Part shown: positions 49,826-57,653 of the stretch, piece after piece
Position numbering within the stretch: position 1 is the stretch's first letter
Layout: the number at the start of each line of letters is the position of its first letter
DNA from: Kineosporia sp. NBRC 101731
GTDB taxonomy: Bacteria; Actinomycetota; Actinomycetes; Actinomycetales; Kineosporiaceae
Length of the DNA: 64,000 nt
Assembly: GCF_030269305.1 (NCBI RefSeq)
Contig: NZ_BSTC01000008.1
Location: 186,001-250,000, forward strand
Reading direction: 5' to 3'
Notes under the pieces: generated by a model
What the model was told of the DNA's origin: nothing
What the model saw: the letters and a program-made list of their open reading frames with translations, nothing else
The model's database searches: none
Made by a program: the position numbers and the translations under genes

Positions 49826-51094
49826 CTAGTGCTGCTGGTGCTCCTGCTGCTGCTCCAGGCCGTCCTCGCCGGACTCGTCCACCTCGTCGTCCTCGTCCTC
49901 GTCGTCCTCCTCGTCGAACTCCACGAGCTCGACCAGGTAGGGCGGCAGGTGCCGCTCGGCGTTGAACGGGGTGAACCAGTGCACGAAGCCCATCGGCGCG
50001 GACTCCTCGCCGACCTGGAGATCCTCGTCGTCGACATCGTCGGGGGTCTGCGGGTCGAAGAGGATCTCGTGGTCGGAGTCCTCGAACAGGTTGGCCTCGA
50101 TCGCCCCGCGCCAGCCCTCGTCGAGCTCCACATCGGCCTGGTCGAGCTCGACCTCGGCGGCGTCGAGGATCAGGCGCAGGGCCAGCTCGTGAGCCACGCA
50201 GGCCAGCGGTTCCCAGCCGGCCGTCAGCCGCCGCGTCACGTCGGCCGTGGCGATGATCAGCCGCTGGGCGAACAGGGCGTCGTAGCGGTCGGCGTAGCGC
50301 TCCGGCAGGCCGCCCAGCACGAAGAACACGTCGTCCGGGGCCTCGGCCACGGTCTCCGTGGTGCCGTCGCGGGTCAGCGTGTCCAGATCAATGAACAGCT
50401 GGTCCACCACGGCCACCGAGGCCTGGAACAGGGCCCCGGCCACGAAGCGCGCCTGGGTCCGGGCCTCCTCCCGGGCGTCCTCGTCCTCGGCCTCGAGGTC
50501 CAGGGCGGTCAGCTGGTCGAGCTCCACGCTGGTGAGCAGCTCGGCGCTGGTGAGCAGCTGCTCCTGGGCCGCCTCGGTGTTCCGGACGGTCTCGATGCCG
50601 GTCAGGCTCAGCCCGTCCGGCCCGGTGACGATCACCACGACCTCGTCGTCGAGGTCGTCGAGATCCTCGGCGTCGTCGTGGGTGCCCGTCTCCAGCTGCC
50701 GGCGCAGGGCCTCGACGGCCTCGACATCGTCGAAGCCACCCAGCACCTGCAGGTCGGTGGCGTCGTCGAGGCCCTCGGTCAGGTCTTCGGACTCACCGGT
50801 GACGCTGACCGAGAACGGTCCCCAGCCCGGGTTGGCCGGGTCGTTGATCAGCGCCGCGACACTGTCACCGACCAGGCTGAGCGCCTCGGCCGCGGCCAGG
50901 CCGGGCGCCGCGACGGTCAGGCTGATGTCGACTTCGCCGGTGCTGCCGTTGGTCAGGTAGCCCTCGTTGGTGCACTCCGCGACGGCCAGGGTGACCGCTT
51001 CCTCCAGCCGCCGCAGCATGCCGTCACGCTCAAGCGCCGTAGATCCCTCCGCGGCGCTCACCAGGATGGTCAGCTCGTCGTCGTCGTCTTCCAT
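49826..51094 (-). CDS. large acidic protein of unknown function
   Basis: A 422-residue, very acidic protein (many Asp/Glu runs such as EDDDDELT and EEDDEDEDDEVDE) with no signal peptide or membrane segment. The middle part contains alternating hydrophobic strands and helices (VVVIVTGPDGLSLTGIETV, RFVAGALFQASVAVVDQLF). The Gln/His tail QQQEHQQH ends the chain. It is not recognised as a family. The ATG at 51094 has no clear ribosome-binding site. It is separated from the flavin reductase genes by 80 bp. It may be a cytosolic accessory protein, but no role is supported. Confidence 0.65.
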   Translation of the reverse strand: MEDDDDELTILVSAAEGSTALERDGMLRRLEEAVTLAVAECTNEGYLTNGSTGEVDISLTVAAPGLAAAEALSLVGDSVAALINDPANPGWGPFSVSVTGESEDLTEGLDDATDLQVLGGFDDVEAVEALRRQLETGTHDDAEDLDDLDDEVVVIVTGPDGLSLTGIETVRNTEAAQEQLLTSAELLTSVELDQLTALDLEAEDEDAREEARTQARFVAGALFQASVAVVDQLFIDLDTLTRDGTTETVAEAPDDVFFVLGGLPERYADRYDALFAQRLIIATADVTRRLTAGWEPLACVAHELALRLILDAAEVELDQADVELDEGWRGAIEANLFEDSDHEILFDPQTPDDVDDEDLQVGEESAPMGFVHWFTPFNAERHLPPYLVELVEFDEEDDEDEDDEVDESGEDGLEQQQEHQQH

Positions 51095-51173
51095 GTCGGC
51101 AGTCTGCCCGACCCGGGAGGTTCCCGTCAGCGGGGGCGGGCCGGGCAACTGCCGGGCGACTGTCCGGACAGGC

Positions 51174-51692
51174 TCACGCGCTGCGCGCCTCGAGCTCCTG
51201 GTGCGGGTGCAGGCGGCGGTAGACGCCGTTGAAGTAGAGCAACGGGTGCAGACCCGGCGTGGCGTGCAGCGATCGCACCCGGCCCACGGTCAGGTAGTGG
51301 TCACCCGTGACGAACTCGGTCTCCAGCTCGCAGTCGATGGACGCCAGCACGCCCTCCAGCCGCGGGCTGCCGGTCACTCCGGGCTCCCAGTTCACACCGC
51401 GCCACTTGTCCGACCCGCTGCGGGCGAACTGGTTGCAGAGCGCCTCCTGGCCGGCCTCCAGGATGTTGACGCAGAAGGCACCCGACTCCCGGATCCGCGG
51501 ATAGCTCGACGATGTGAGCGAGGGGGAGAAGGCGATGAGCGGCGGGTCGAGGGAGAGACTGAAGAACGACTGGCAGGTCATGCCCACCGGCTCGCCGTCG
51601 TTGATCGCGGTGACCACCACGATGCCGGAGGCGAAGCCCCCGACGACCTTGCGGAACTGGGCGCCGTCGAAGTCGAGGGTGTTGTCAGCCAC
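51174..51692 (-). CDS. flavin reductase-like domain protein
   Basis: A 172-residue FMN-binding split-barrel protein: FRKVVGGFASGIVVVTA, then EPVGMTCQSFFSLSLDPPL and FCVNILEAGQEALCNQFA are typical of HpaC-like flavin reductases that give FMNH2 to a monooxygenase. GTG at 51692 overlaps the upstream gene by eight bases and follows GGGAGGTCACCC. With the FMN reductase upstream it forms a reductase pair; the partner monooxygenase is not adjacent. Confidence 0.88.
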   Translation of the reverse strand: MADNTLDFDGAQFRKVVGGFASGIVVVTAINDGEPVGMTCQSFFSLSLDPPLIAFSPSLTSSSYPRIRESGAFCVNILEAGQEALCNQFARSGSDKWRGVNWEPGVTGSPRLEGVLASIDCELETEFVTGDHYLTVGRVRSLHATPGLHPLLYFNGVYRRLHPHQELEARSA

Positions 51693-52227
51693 GGGTGACC
51701 TCCCGGTTGCTCTCGATCCGCCCGTTGATCGCGGGTACCAGGCTGGCGGCGTTGGCCGACCCCCACTCGGCGGCGATCTGGTCGAGGTCGGCGATCTTCG
51801 TCATCACCAGGTAGAGGCCCCGGGAGGGCACGGTGGCCCCCAGTTCGACGAGCAGGGGACGCAGGTTGACCTCGGTGGCCATCGAGTGGTCGGCGGAGGC
51901 GCCGGTCATCACCGGGACGGCCACGACGCCGGCCAGGCCGTTGCTGGGGTAACGGTCGAGGAAAGCCTTGAGCAGGCCGGTGTAGGTGGCCTTGTAGGTG
52001 GGGGAGGCCACGACCAGCACGTCGCTGGCCGCGACCGCGTCGTTCAGCGCGGCGAGCGTCGGTTCGGGCCACTCGAACAGCCGGGACGAGTAGTCGGCCA
52101 GATCGATCACCTGACGCTCGGCGCTCTCGCCGGGCAGCAGTTTCTCGATCGCGTCGGCGACGGACTCCGCCACGCGCAGAGTTCGGGAGGCGGGCTTGGG
52201 GTTGCCCACGACCACGGCGATCTTCAC
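51685..52227 (-). CDS. NADPH-dependent FMN reductase (SsuE-like)
   Basis: A 180-residue flavodoxin-like reductase. KIAVVVGNPKPASRTLRVAE is the FMN-phosphate loop, ASPTYKATYTGLLKAFLDR is the dimer/flavin motif. SsuE-like enzymes supply reduced flavin for release of sulfite from sulfonates. The GTG at 52227 is preceded by GAAGGATGTGGAAC. The gene lies 13 bases after the leader ORF and about 190 bases after a strong promoter, so the operon is probably controlled in the leader. The sulfur link is inferred from the leader. Confidence 0.88.
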   Translation of the reverse strand: MKIAVVVGNPKPASRTLRVAESVADAIEKLLPGESAERQVIDLADYSSRLFEWPEPTLAALNDAVAASDVLVVASPTYKATYTGLLKAFLDRYPSNGLAGVVAVPVMTGASADHSMATEVNLRPLLVELGATVPSRGLYLVMTKIADLDQIAAEWGSANAASLVPAINGRIESNREVTRG

Positions 52228-52240
52228 CGTTCCACATCCT

Positions 52241-52357
52241 TCACAGCAGCCGGGCGCCGCGCTGGAGGCGCAGCGCTGACGAGATGGTCAGCCCCTGCAG
52301 TTCGCAAGCCCGACGGCGCTGTACGGGCAGCCAGAAATGCCTGCGATGCAGGAACAT
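52241..52357 (-). CDS. RRH-type leader peptide ORF upstream of the FMN reductase operon
   Basis: A 38-codon ORF in the long 5' leader. It starts MFLHRRHFWLPVQRRRACE and ends LRLQRGARLL, with one cysteine. The RRH element followed by hydrophobic residues is characteristic of actinobacterial leader peptides in front of sulfur genes, although the usual VDL is FWL here. Its stop codon overlaps the GAAGGA ribosome-binding site of the next gene, so stalling within the ORF would change access to it. The call depends on pattern and location. Confidence 0.5.
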   Translation of the reverse strand: MFLHRRHFWLPVQRRRACELQGLTISSALRLQRGARLL

Positions 52358-52416
52358 TCACCTGTCGCCTTGTTGTGGGGCGACGGCGGCTGCAACGTCT
52401 TACGCTGCTTCCATCG

Positions 52417-52444
52417 ATACTAAGGACTACCTCACTGTTGTCAA
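52417..52444 (-). promoter_or_regulatory. strong sigma-70-type promoter of the FMN reductase operon
   Basis: On the minus strand: TTGACA (52444-52439), 16-bp spacer, TAGTAT (52422-52417). Transcription would start near 52410 and give a leader of about 180 bases with the RRH ORF inside. Confidence 0.7.
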
Positions 52445-52484
52445 GATTCTCGACCGAAACAGTGAGCTTCCCCTCCGGGTCTTC

Positions 52485-52565
52485 CGTGATCATGCAAGTG
52501 TCCCCAGAGTTCTAGAACTGTGCTTGCTGGAGTTCTGGAACGCCGGGGACACTTGCCTGATCACG
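52485..52565. repeat. long palindromic repeat, copy 3
   Basis: Outer arms 52485-52505 and 52545-52565 pair at 20 of 21 positions; the inner arms contain GTTCTAGAAC and GTTCTGGAAC. It lies 12 bp after the stop of the sugar ABC operon and can terminate it, and separates it from the FMN reductase promoter. Confidence 0.85.
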
Positions 52566-52576
52566 AAGGGTTCACG

Positions 52577-53407
52577 TCATTTGACGGAGCCGGCGGTCAG
52601 ACCTCCCACCAGGTGTTTCTCGATCATGGCGAAGAGGATCACGACCGGGACCACGGCGATCAAGGACGCGGCGAACAGTTCGTCCCAGTGCTGCTGGTAG
52701 CCGGTGACGTAGGAGTTGATGCCCACCGTCAGCGGCTTCTTGGCGTCGTCCTGCATCAGGGTCAGGGCCACGACGTACTCGTTCCAGGCCGCGATGAAGG
52801 TGAAGATCACGGTGGTGACCAGGCCGGGCAGGGTGAGCGGCAGCATCACGTGCCAGAGCGTGCGCACCCGCCCGCAGCCGTCCAGGTGGGCGGCCTCCTC
52901 GACGTCCTTCGGGATCGAGGAGAAGAACCCCTGCAGGATCCAGATGGCGAAGGCCAGGTTGAACGCCGCGTTCGTGATGATGATCGAGGCGTAGGTGTTG
53001 ACCATGGTGAGGTCGAAGAACTCCCGGTAGAGCCCCACCACCAGCGAGGTCGGCGAGAACATCTGGGTGATCAGCACCACCAGCAGGAAGGCCGTACGGC
53101 CGGGGAACCGGAACCGGGCGGTGAAGTAGGCCGCCGGGACCGCCGCCAGCAGCACGATCACGGTGGACGAGACCGCCACGACGACCGACGTCTTCAGCCA
53201 GTTCAGGAACCGGGTGTCGGACAGCACCGTGCCGAAGGTGTTCCACTGCCACTCGCGCGGGAGGAACGACGGGGGCGAGGCCAGGACGTCGCCGCTGGGG
53301 CGCAGCGCGTCGAGCAGCATCACCGCGTACGGCGACACGAACACCACGGTGATGACCAGACCGATCAGCGAAAGGTAATAGGGCCGCAGTCTTTTCTGGA
53401 GAGTCAC
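52577..53407 (-). CDS. carbohydrate ABC permease (MalG-like)
   Basis: The second channel subunit of a sugar importer, 276 residues with six helices. The EAA loop reads EEAAHLDGCGRVRTLWHVMLP. The GTG at 53407 overlaps the stop of the first permease gene by four bases. It is the last gene of the operon; a long palindrome follows. No ATPase is encoded, so a shared MsiK-type ATPase probably energises the transporter. Confidence 0.9.
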   Translation of the reverse strand: MTLQKRLRPYYLSLIGLVITVVFVSPYAVMLLDALRPSGDVLASPPSFLPREWQWNTFGTVLSDTRFLNWLKTSVVVAVSSTVIVLLAAVPAAYFTARFRFPGRTAFLLVVLITQMFSPTSLVVGLYREFFDLTMVNTYASIIITNAAFNLAFAIWILQGFFSSIPKDVEEAAHLDGCGRVRTLWHVMLPLTLPGLVTTVIFTFIAAWNEYVVALTLMQDDAKKPLTVGINSYVTGYQQHWDELFAASLIAVVPVVILFAMIEKHLVGGLTAGSVK

Positions 53408-54384
53408 GCCTGGGTCACCTCCCTCCAGCGGATGATCCGCAGGTAGATCATCACGACCACCAGAATGAGCAGGACGTTGATCACGCCCATCGCGGCAGAC
53501 ATGCCGACGCTGCGCTCGGCCGCCTTGAACGCCAGCTTGTAGCTGTAGGTGATGGACGTGTCGTGGGTGAAGCCGGGATTGCGGTCGTTCAGCGTGTAGA
53601 CCAGCGGGAACGAGTTGAACACGTAGATCAGGTTCAGCACGCTGGCCACGAGCATGGCCGGCCGCAGCAGCGGCAAGGTGATGTACCGGTAGACCTTCCA
53701 CGCGGAGGCGCCGTCCATGCGGGCCGCCTCGAGGAGGTCGTGGGGGATGGCGTTCAGCCCGGCCAGCAGCACGTACGCGGTGAAGGGCAGTGAGACGAAC
53801 ACGCCCACGCCGATCATCGACGGCATGACCCAGGAGTCGTTACCGAGGAAGTCGATCGGCTCACCGGTGATGTGCAGGGTGACGAGCAGCTGGTTCAGGA
53901 TGCCGTGCTCGTAGTCCAGGATCAGCGTGAACAGCCGCGCGGTGATCACCAGCGAGGCGGCCCACGGAATGATGATGGCCCAGCGCATCACCGTGCGCCC
54001 GCGGAAGTCCTTGCTCATGAACTGGGCCAGGCCCAGGCCGATCAGGATGGTCAGCGCCACCACCACGACCACCCAGACCAGGGTGTTCCAGAGCACGAGT
54101 CCCAGGTCGTCGTGCTGGAAGATGTCGATGTAGTTGTCGAAACCGGCCGATCCACGGCGCAGGCCGGTGATCGAGTAGTCCGAGAGTGAGGCCTGCACCA
54201 GGGCGATCGCGGGATAGACCACGACACCGGCGATCAGGACGATCGGGGCGATCAGCCAGGGGATGGCCGAGAGTCCGCTGGCGTAGCCGGATTCGTGCCG
54301 CCGACGGCGGAATCGGGGAGAACGCGCGACGGGCGCGGCCGATGGTGCGGCCGCGCCCGCCGAGGCGTCGAGCTGGTCGGTCAA
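53404..54384 (-). CDS. carbohydrate ABC permease (MalF-like)
   Basis: The first channel subunit, 326 residues. A polar N-terminus of 35 residues precedes six helices, and LLEAARMDGASAWKVYRYITLP is the EAA loop. It appears to start with TTG at 54384, one base after the binding-protein stop; no nearer ATG or GTG suits the reading frame. Translation is probably coupled to the gene before. Confidence 0.88.
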   Translation of the reverse strand: MTDQLDASAGAAAPSAAPVARSPRFRRRRHESGYASGLSAIPWLIAPIVLIAGVVVYPAIALVQASLSDYSITGLRRGSAGFDNYIDIFQHDDLGLVLWNTLVWVVVVVALTILIGLGLAQFMSKDFRGRTVMRWAIIIPWAASLVITARLFTLILDYEHGILNQLLVTLHITGEPIDFLGNDSWVMPSMIGVGVFVSLPFTAYVLLAGLNAIPHDLLEAARMDGASAWKVYRYITLPLLRPAMLVASVLNLIYVFNSFPLVYTLNDRNPGFTHDTSITYSYKLAFKAAERSVGMSAAMGVINVLLILVVVMIYLRIIRWREVTQA

Positions 54385-54385
54385 C

Positions 54386-55642
54386 TCAGTTCCCGGACTC
54401 GGCCTGCTTCTGCAGGTCGTCGAGGACGGCCTGCGGGTCGCCGTCCTTGCCCACGGCGGCGCCGATCTTCTGCTGCACAGCCAGTTTCACCGTGTCCCAC
54501 TTCGGGTCGTCGGTGGGCGTGAGCTGCACGCCGGTGAGCGTGTCGAGGTAGACCTTCAGGTCCTTGTTCGAGCTGAACTTCTCCACCCCGGACTGGGTGA
54601 CGGGCAGGAAGCCCTCGTTCTCGATGAACGTGTTCACCTGGTCGGCCTGGTAGTACAGGTCGTAGAAGGCCTTGACGGCTTCGGCGTTGCCGTCCTTCTT
54701 GAACGCCATCAGGTAGTCGGTGACGCCGTACGACTTGGGCTCGTCGCCGTTGTTGGTCGGCATCGGGGCCACGCCGTAGTCGACCTTGTCGTTCTCGTCG
54801 AGCGTCGCGGCCAGCGGCGAGAAGCCCACCACCATGCCGGCCTTGCCGGCGGCGAAGTCGGCGAAAGCACCGTCGGTGCGGTTGGTCTTACCCGGGTTGT
54901 TCTGGGTGACGCCGTCGTCGGCGAGCTTCTTCAGGAACGACAGGGTCTCGACGTTCTCGGCCGAGTTGATCGTCCACTTGCCGTCGGTCTTCCAGTTGCC
55001 GCCGTTGTTGAACATCCAGATCGAGAACTCGGCCTGGGCCTCTTCCGGGCCCAGCGGCTCGGCGTAACCGGCCACCCCGTCGCCCAGGTCGGAGATCTTC
55101 TGGGCGTCGGCGGCGAACTCGTCCCAGGTGGTCGGGGCGGCCGTGATGCCGGCGTCCTTGAACAGGTCCTTGTTGTAGAACAGGGCCCGCGCGGAGGACA
55201 GGTCGGGCATGCCGTAGAGCTTGCCCTCGTAGGTGCCGCTGGTGACGAAGTTCGGCAGCAGGTCGGACTTCACCTCGGGCGACAGCACGTCATCGGCGCT
55301 GTAGAGCAGGTCGTCCTGCGCGTAACTGGCGTAGGCGTTGAGGTTCAGGATGTCCGGCGGGTTGCCGTTCTGAATCATCGTGCTGCTCTGCTGGTCGATG
55401 TCGTCCCAGCTGACCACCTGGACGTCCAGCTTGATGCCGGTCTTCTCCTGGTAGGTCTTCGCGAACGCGTCCCAGAAGCCCTGGGTCTTGTCCGAGTACT
55501 CCGCCGCGACCAGCTTGATCGAGTCGACCTTGCCCCCGCCGTCACTCTCGCTGTCACCGCCACCGGTGCCACCGCCGCACGCGGAGAGGGTGAGGGCCAG
55601 GCCGGTGATACCGACCGCGAAGGCCTGGGTTCGTCTGTTCAT
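54386..55642 (-). CDS. sugar ABC transporter substrate-binding lipoprotein
   Basis: A 418-residue family 1 sugar receptor. The signal peptide MNRRTQAFAVGITGLALTLS is followed by the lipobox LSAC and a Gly/Ser/Asp-rich linker. YQEKTGIKLDVQVVSWDDI and KLYGMPDLSSARALFYNKDLF are typical of oligosaccharide-binding proteins. CAGGAG lies eight bases before the ATG at 55642. Repeats of CTTGCGC upstream may be operator sites. It opens a three-gene operon. Confidence 0.92.
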   Translation of the reverse strand: MNRRTQAFAVGITGLALTLSACGGGTGGGDSESDGGGKVDSIKLVAAEYSDKTQGFWDAFAKTYQEKTGIKLDVQVVSWDDIDQQSSTMIQNGNPPDILNLNAYASYAQDDLLYSADDVLSPEVKSDLLPNFVTSGTYEGKLYGMPDLSSARALFYNKDLFKDAGITAAPTTWDEFAADAQKISDLGDGVAGYAEPLGPEEAQAEFSIWMFNNGGNWKTDGKWTINSAENVETLSFLKKLADDGVTQNNPGKTNRTDGAFADFAAGKAGMVVGFSPLAATLDENDKVDYGVAPMPTNNGDEPKSYGVTDYLMAFKKDGNAEAVKAFYDLYYQADQVNTFIENEGFLPVTQSGVEKFSSNKDLKVYLDTLTGVQLTPTDDPKWDTVKLAVQQKIGAAVGKDGDPQAVLDDLQKQAESGN

Positions 55643-55750
55643 CGCAGAAACTCCTGTTGCCTGATGGTGACGGGGGAGGTGTGGCGGACGCGCCGCCGAT
55701 GAACTGCTGCGAAGGGGTTTATAAAGACGCCTTACGATTTGGCCGTAACA

Positions 55751-55808
55751 CTTGCGCAGGATGCGGACCGCGTCAAGGGGTGCTTGCGCGGTTCTGCCCC
55801 CTTGCGCA
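55751..55808. promoter_or_regulatory. three CTTGCGC repeats upstream of the sugar ABC operon
   Basis: CTTGCGCA (55751-55758), CTTGCGCG (55783-55790) and CTTGCGCA (55801-55808) in one orientation. Such half-sites (TTGCGCAA is the full palindrome) resemble LacI/GntR-type sugar operators. The minus-strand TATAAA near 55720 could be the -10 box. Confidence 0.4.
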
Positions 55809-55901
55809 CCCGGGATTTCACTGGGTAACAACGGGCAAACCGGTAGGAAACTCGGGCGAAACTCGCTGTCTGGCGGCGAGAGGCCCGGTGGTCAGGCAAA
55901 A

Positions 55902-55946
55902 CGACAGGGGACGAGGAAGAGCGGTGCTCTTCCTCGTCCCCTGTCG
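55902..55946 (-). terminator. terminator of zwf
   Basis: A perfect 21-bp stem, 55902-55922 with 55926-55946, loop GGT. Read on the minus strand it is followed by TTTT. It lies 53 bp after the zwf stop codon and separates zwf from the sugar ABC promoter. Confidence 0.9.
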
Positions 55947-55998
55947 GATGACGGGCGTCCTGACGGAACCGTCGCCTAACGGTTTGCCAACAGGTTTG

Positions 55999-57495
55999 TT
56001 ACCGGTGCTCGCGCCAGGCCCGCTCGAACGGCAGACGCCAGGCGTGGGGGGCGATCAGCTGGTGGATCGCGTTCGGACCCCAGGTGCCCGGCGCGTACGG
56101 CTTGACCGGCGGCGGGTCTTCCAGCAGCGGGATGGACCGCTCCCAGAGCGACTCGATGCCTTCGGCCGTGGTGAACAGCGTGTGATCGCCGCGCATGGCG
56201 TCGAGGATCAGCCGCTCGTAGGCCTCCAGCACGTCGCCGGCCCGCTCGGTCTCCTGGGTGGAGAACTGCATGGACAGCTTGTCGAGCTTCATGCCCGGGC
56301 CGGGCCGCTTGCCGTAGAACGACAGCGACACCTTGGAGGCGTCGGCGAGGTCGAACGTCAGGTGGTCCGGACCGGCCGCGCCGACCCCGGAGCCGGCCGG
56401 GAACATCGACTTCGGCGCCTCCTTGAAGGCGATCGAGATGATCCGGGCGCCTTCGGCCAGCCGCTTGCCGGTGCGCAGGTAGAACGGCACGCCGGCCCAG
56501 CGCCAGTTGTCGATGCCGGCGCGCAGCGCGATGAAGGTCTCGGTGTCGGAGTCGCGGGCGACGCCGTCCTCACCGCGGTAGCCGCTGTACTGACCCCGCA
56601 CCACGTCGCGCGGGTCGATCGGCAGCATCGAGCGGAAGACCTTGTTCTTCTCCTCGCTGATGGCCCGGGGCTCCAGGGCCGTCGGCGGCTCCATCGCGAC
56701 GAACGCCATCACCTGGAGCAGGTGGGTGACCACCATGTCCTTGTAGGCGCCGGTGCTCTCGTAGAAGTTCGCCCGGCCGCCCAGACCCAGGGTCTCCGGA
56801 ATGTCGATCTGCACGTGATCGATGAAGTTCCGGTTCCAGATCGGCTCGAAAAGACCGTTGGCGAAACGGAACGCGAGAATGTTCTGGGCCGCTTCCTTAC
56901 CGAGGAAGTGGTCGATCCGGAAGATCTGGCTCTCCCGGAAGGTCTCGTGCACCTGGTCGTTGAGGATGATGGCCGACGTCAGGTCGGTGCCGAACGGCTT
57001 CTCCATCACCACCCGGGACTTCTCCACCAGCTTCGCATCGCGGAGCATGGTGATGACGGCCAGGGCGGCCTTCGGCGGCACGCTCAGGTAGTGCAGACGC
57101 CGCGTGTCCGGCCCGAGCTGGGCCTCGGCGTCGGCCACGGCCTGGGCCAGAGCCTCGGGTCCGGCGGACTGGGGTACGTAGCAGAGGTTCTTCGCAAAGG
57201 TGTCCCACTGCTCCTCGGTGAGCTTGTGGGTACCGAACTCCTGCATGGCGGCGTGGGCGAACGTGCGGAACGCATCGTCGCTCATGTCCTCGAGGGACGT
57301 GCCGACCACCTGGATGTCCGGTGCCAGTGCGGAAGCGGCAAGGTGCGCCATGCCGGGCAGCAACTTGCGGCGGGCGAGGTCACCGGTGGCCCCGAACAGC
57401 ACGATCACGTGAGGGGCGAGGATCTCCTGCCCACCTCGCGACGGCCGTGACCCGGGGGCCGGGTAGGAAATCGTCTGGGGTGCTAGATCGGACAC
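55999..57495 (-). CDS. zwf: glucose-6-phosphate 1-dehydrogenase
   Basis: First enzyme of the oxidative pentose phosphate pathway, about 498 residues. The NADP-binding motif GATGDLARRKLLPG is near residue 34 and the active-site motif RIDHFLGKEAAQN near residue 185, with the catalytic His pair in the usual place. The open frame extends up to a GTG at 57606. The extra 37 codons encode Arg-rich text with rare codons (AGA, AGG, CGA, CCA), so GTG at 57495 is preferred. It is alone, without opcA, tal or pgl, so it may be a second copy; the sugar importer next door suggests shared use. Confidence 0.93.
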   Translation of the reverse strand: MSDLAPQTISYPAPGSRPSRGGQEILAPHVIVLFGATGDLARRKLLPGMAHLAASALAPDIQVVGTSLEDMSDDAFRTFAHAAMQEFGTHKLTEEQWDTFAKNLCYVPQSAGPEALAQAVADAEAQLGPDTRRLHYLSVPPKAALAVITMLRDAKLVEKSRVVMEKPFGTDLTSAIILNDQVHETFRESQIFRIDHFLGKEAAQNILAFRFANGLFEPIWNRNFIDHVQIDIPETLGLGGRANFYESTGAYKDMVVTHLLQVMAFVAMEPPTALEPRAISEEKNKVFRSMLPIDPRDVVRGQYSGYRGEDGVARDSDTETFIALRAGIDNWRWAGVPFYLRTGKRLAEGARIISIAFKEAPKSMFPAGSGVGAAGPDHLTFDLADASKVSLSFYGKRPGPGMKLDKLSMQFSTQETERAGDVLEAYERLILDAMRGDHTLFTTAEGIESLWERSIPLLEDPPPVKPYAPGTWGPNAIHQLIAPHAWRLPFERAWREHR

Positions 57496-57653
57496 AGGTT
57501 TGATGATTGCACCACCTTCCGTCCGGCGCGAAGGAGCCCGTGTCCTCTTGCCTGCGGGCCTTCCTCTCTGTGGACGTCGATGTGGACGTTGGGTGACCTC
57601 ATTCACACGTCCCCCTCAGCCTCGGTGGGGATCCTGCCGATACCCGCCCTGAG

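Noticed and set aside
52224-52493. A 89-codon frame upstream of the FMN reductase
   Set aside because: It runs across a strong promoter (TTGACA/TAGTAT); the shorter RRH-type ORF in the leader explains the region better.
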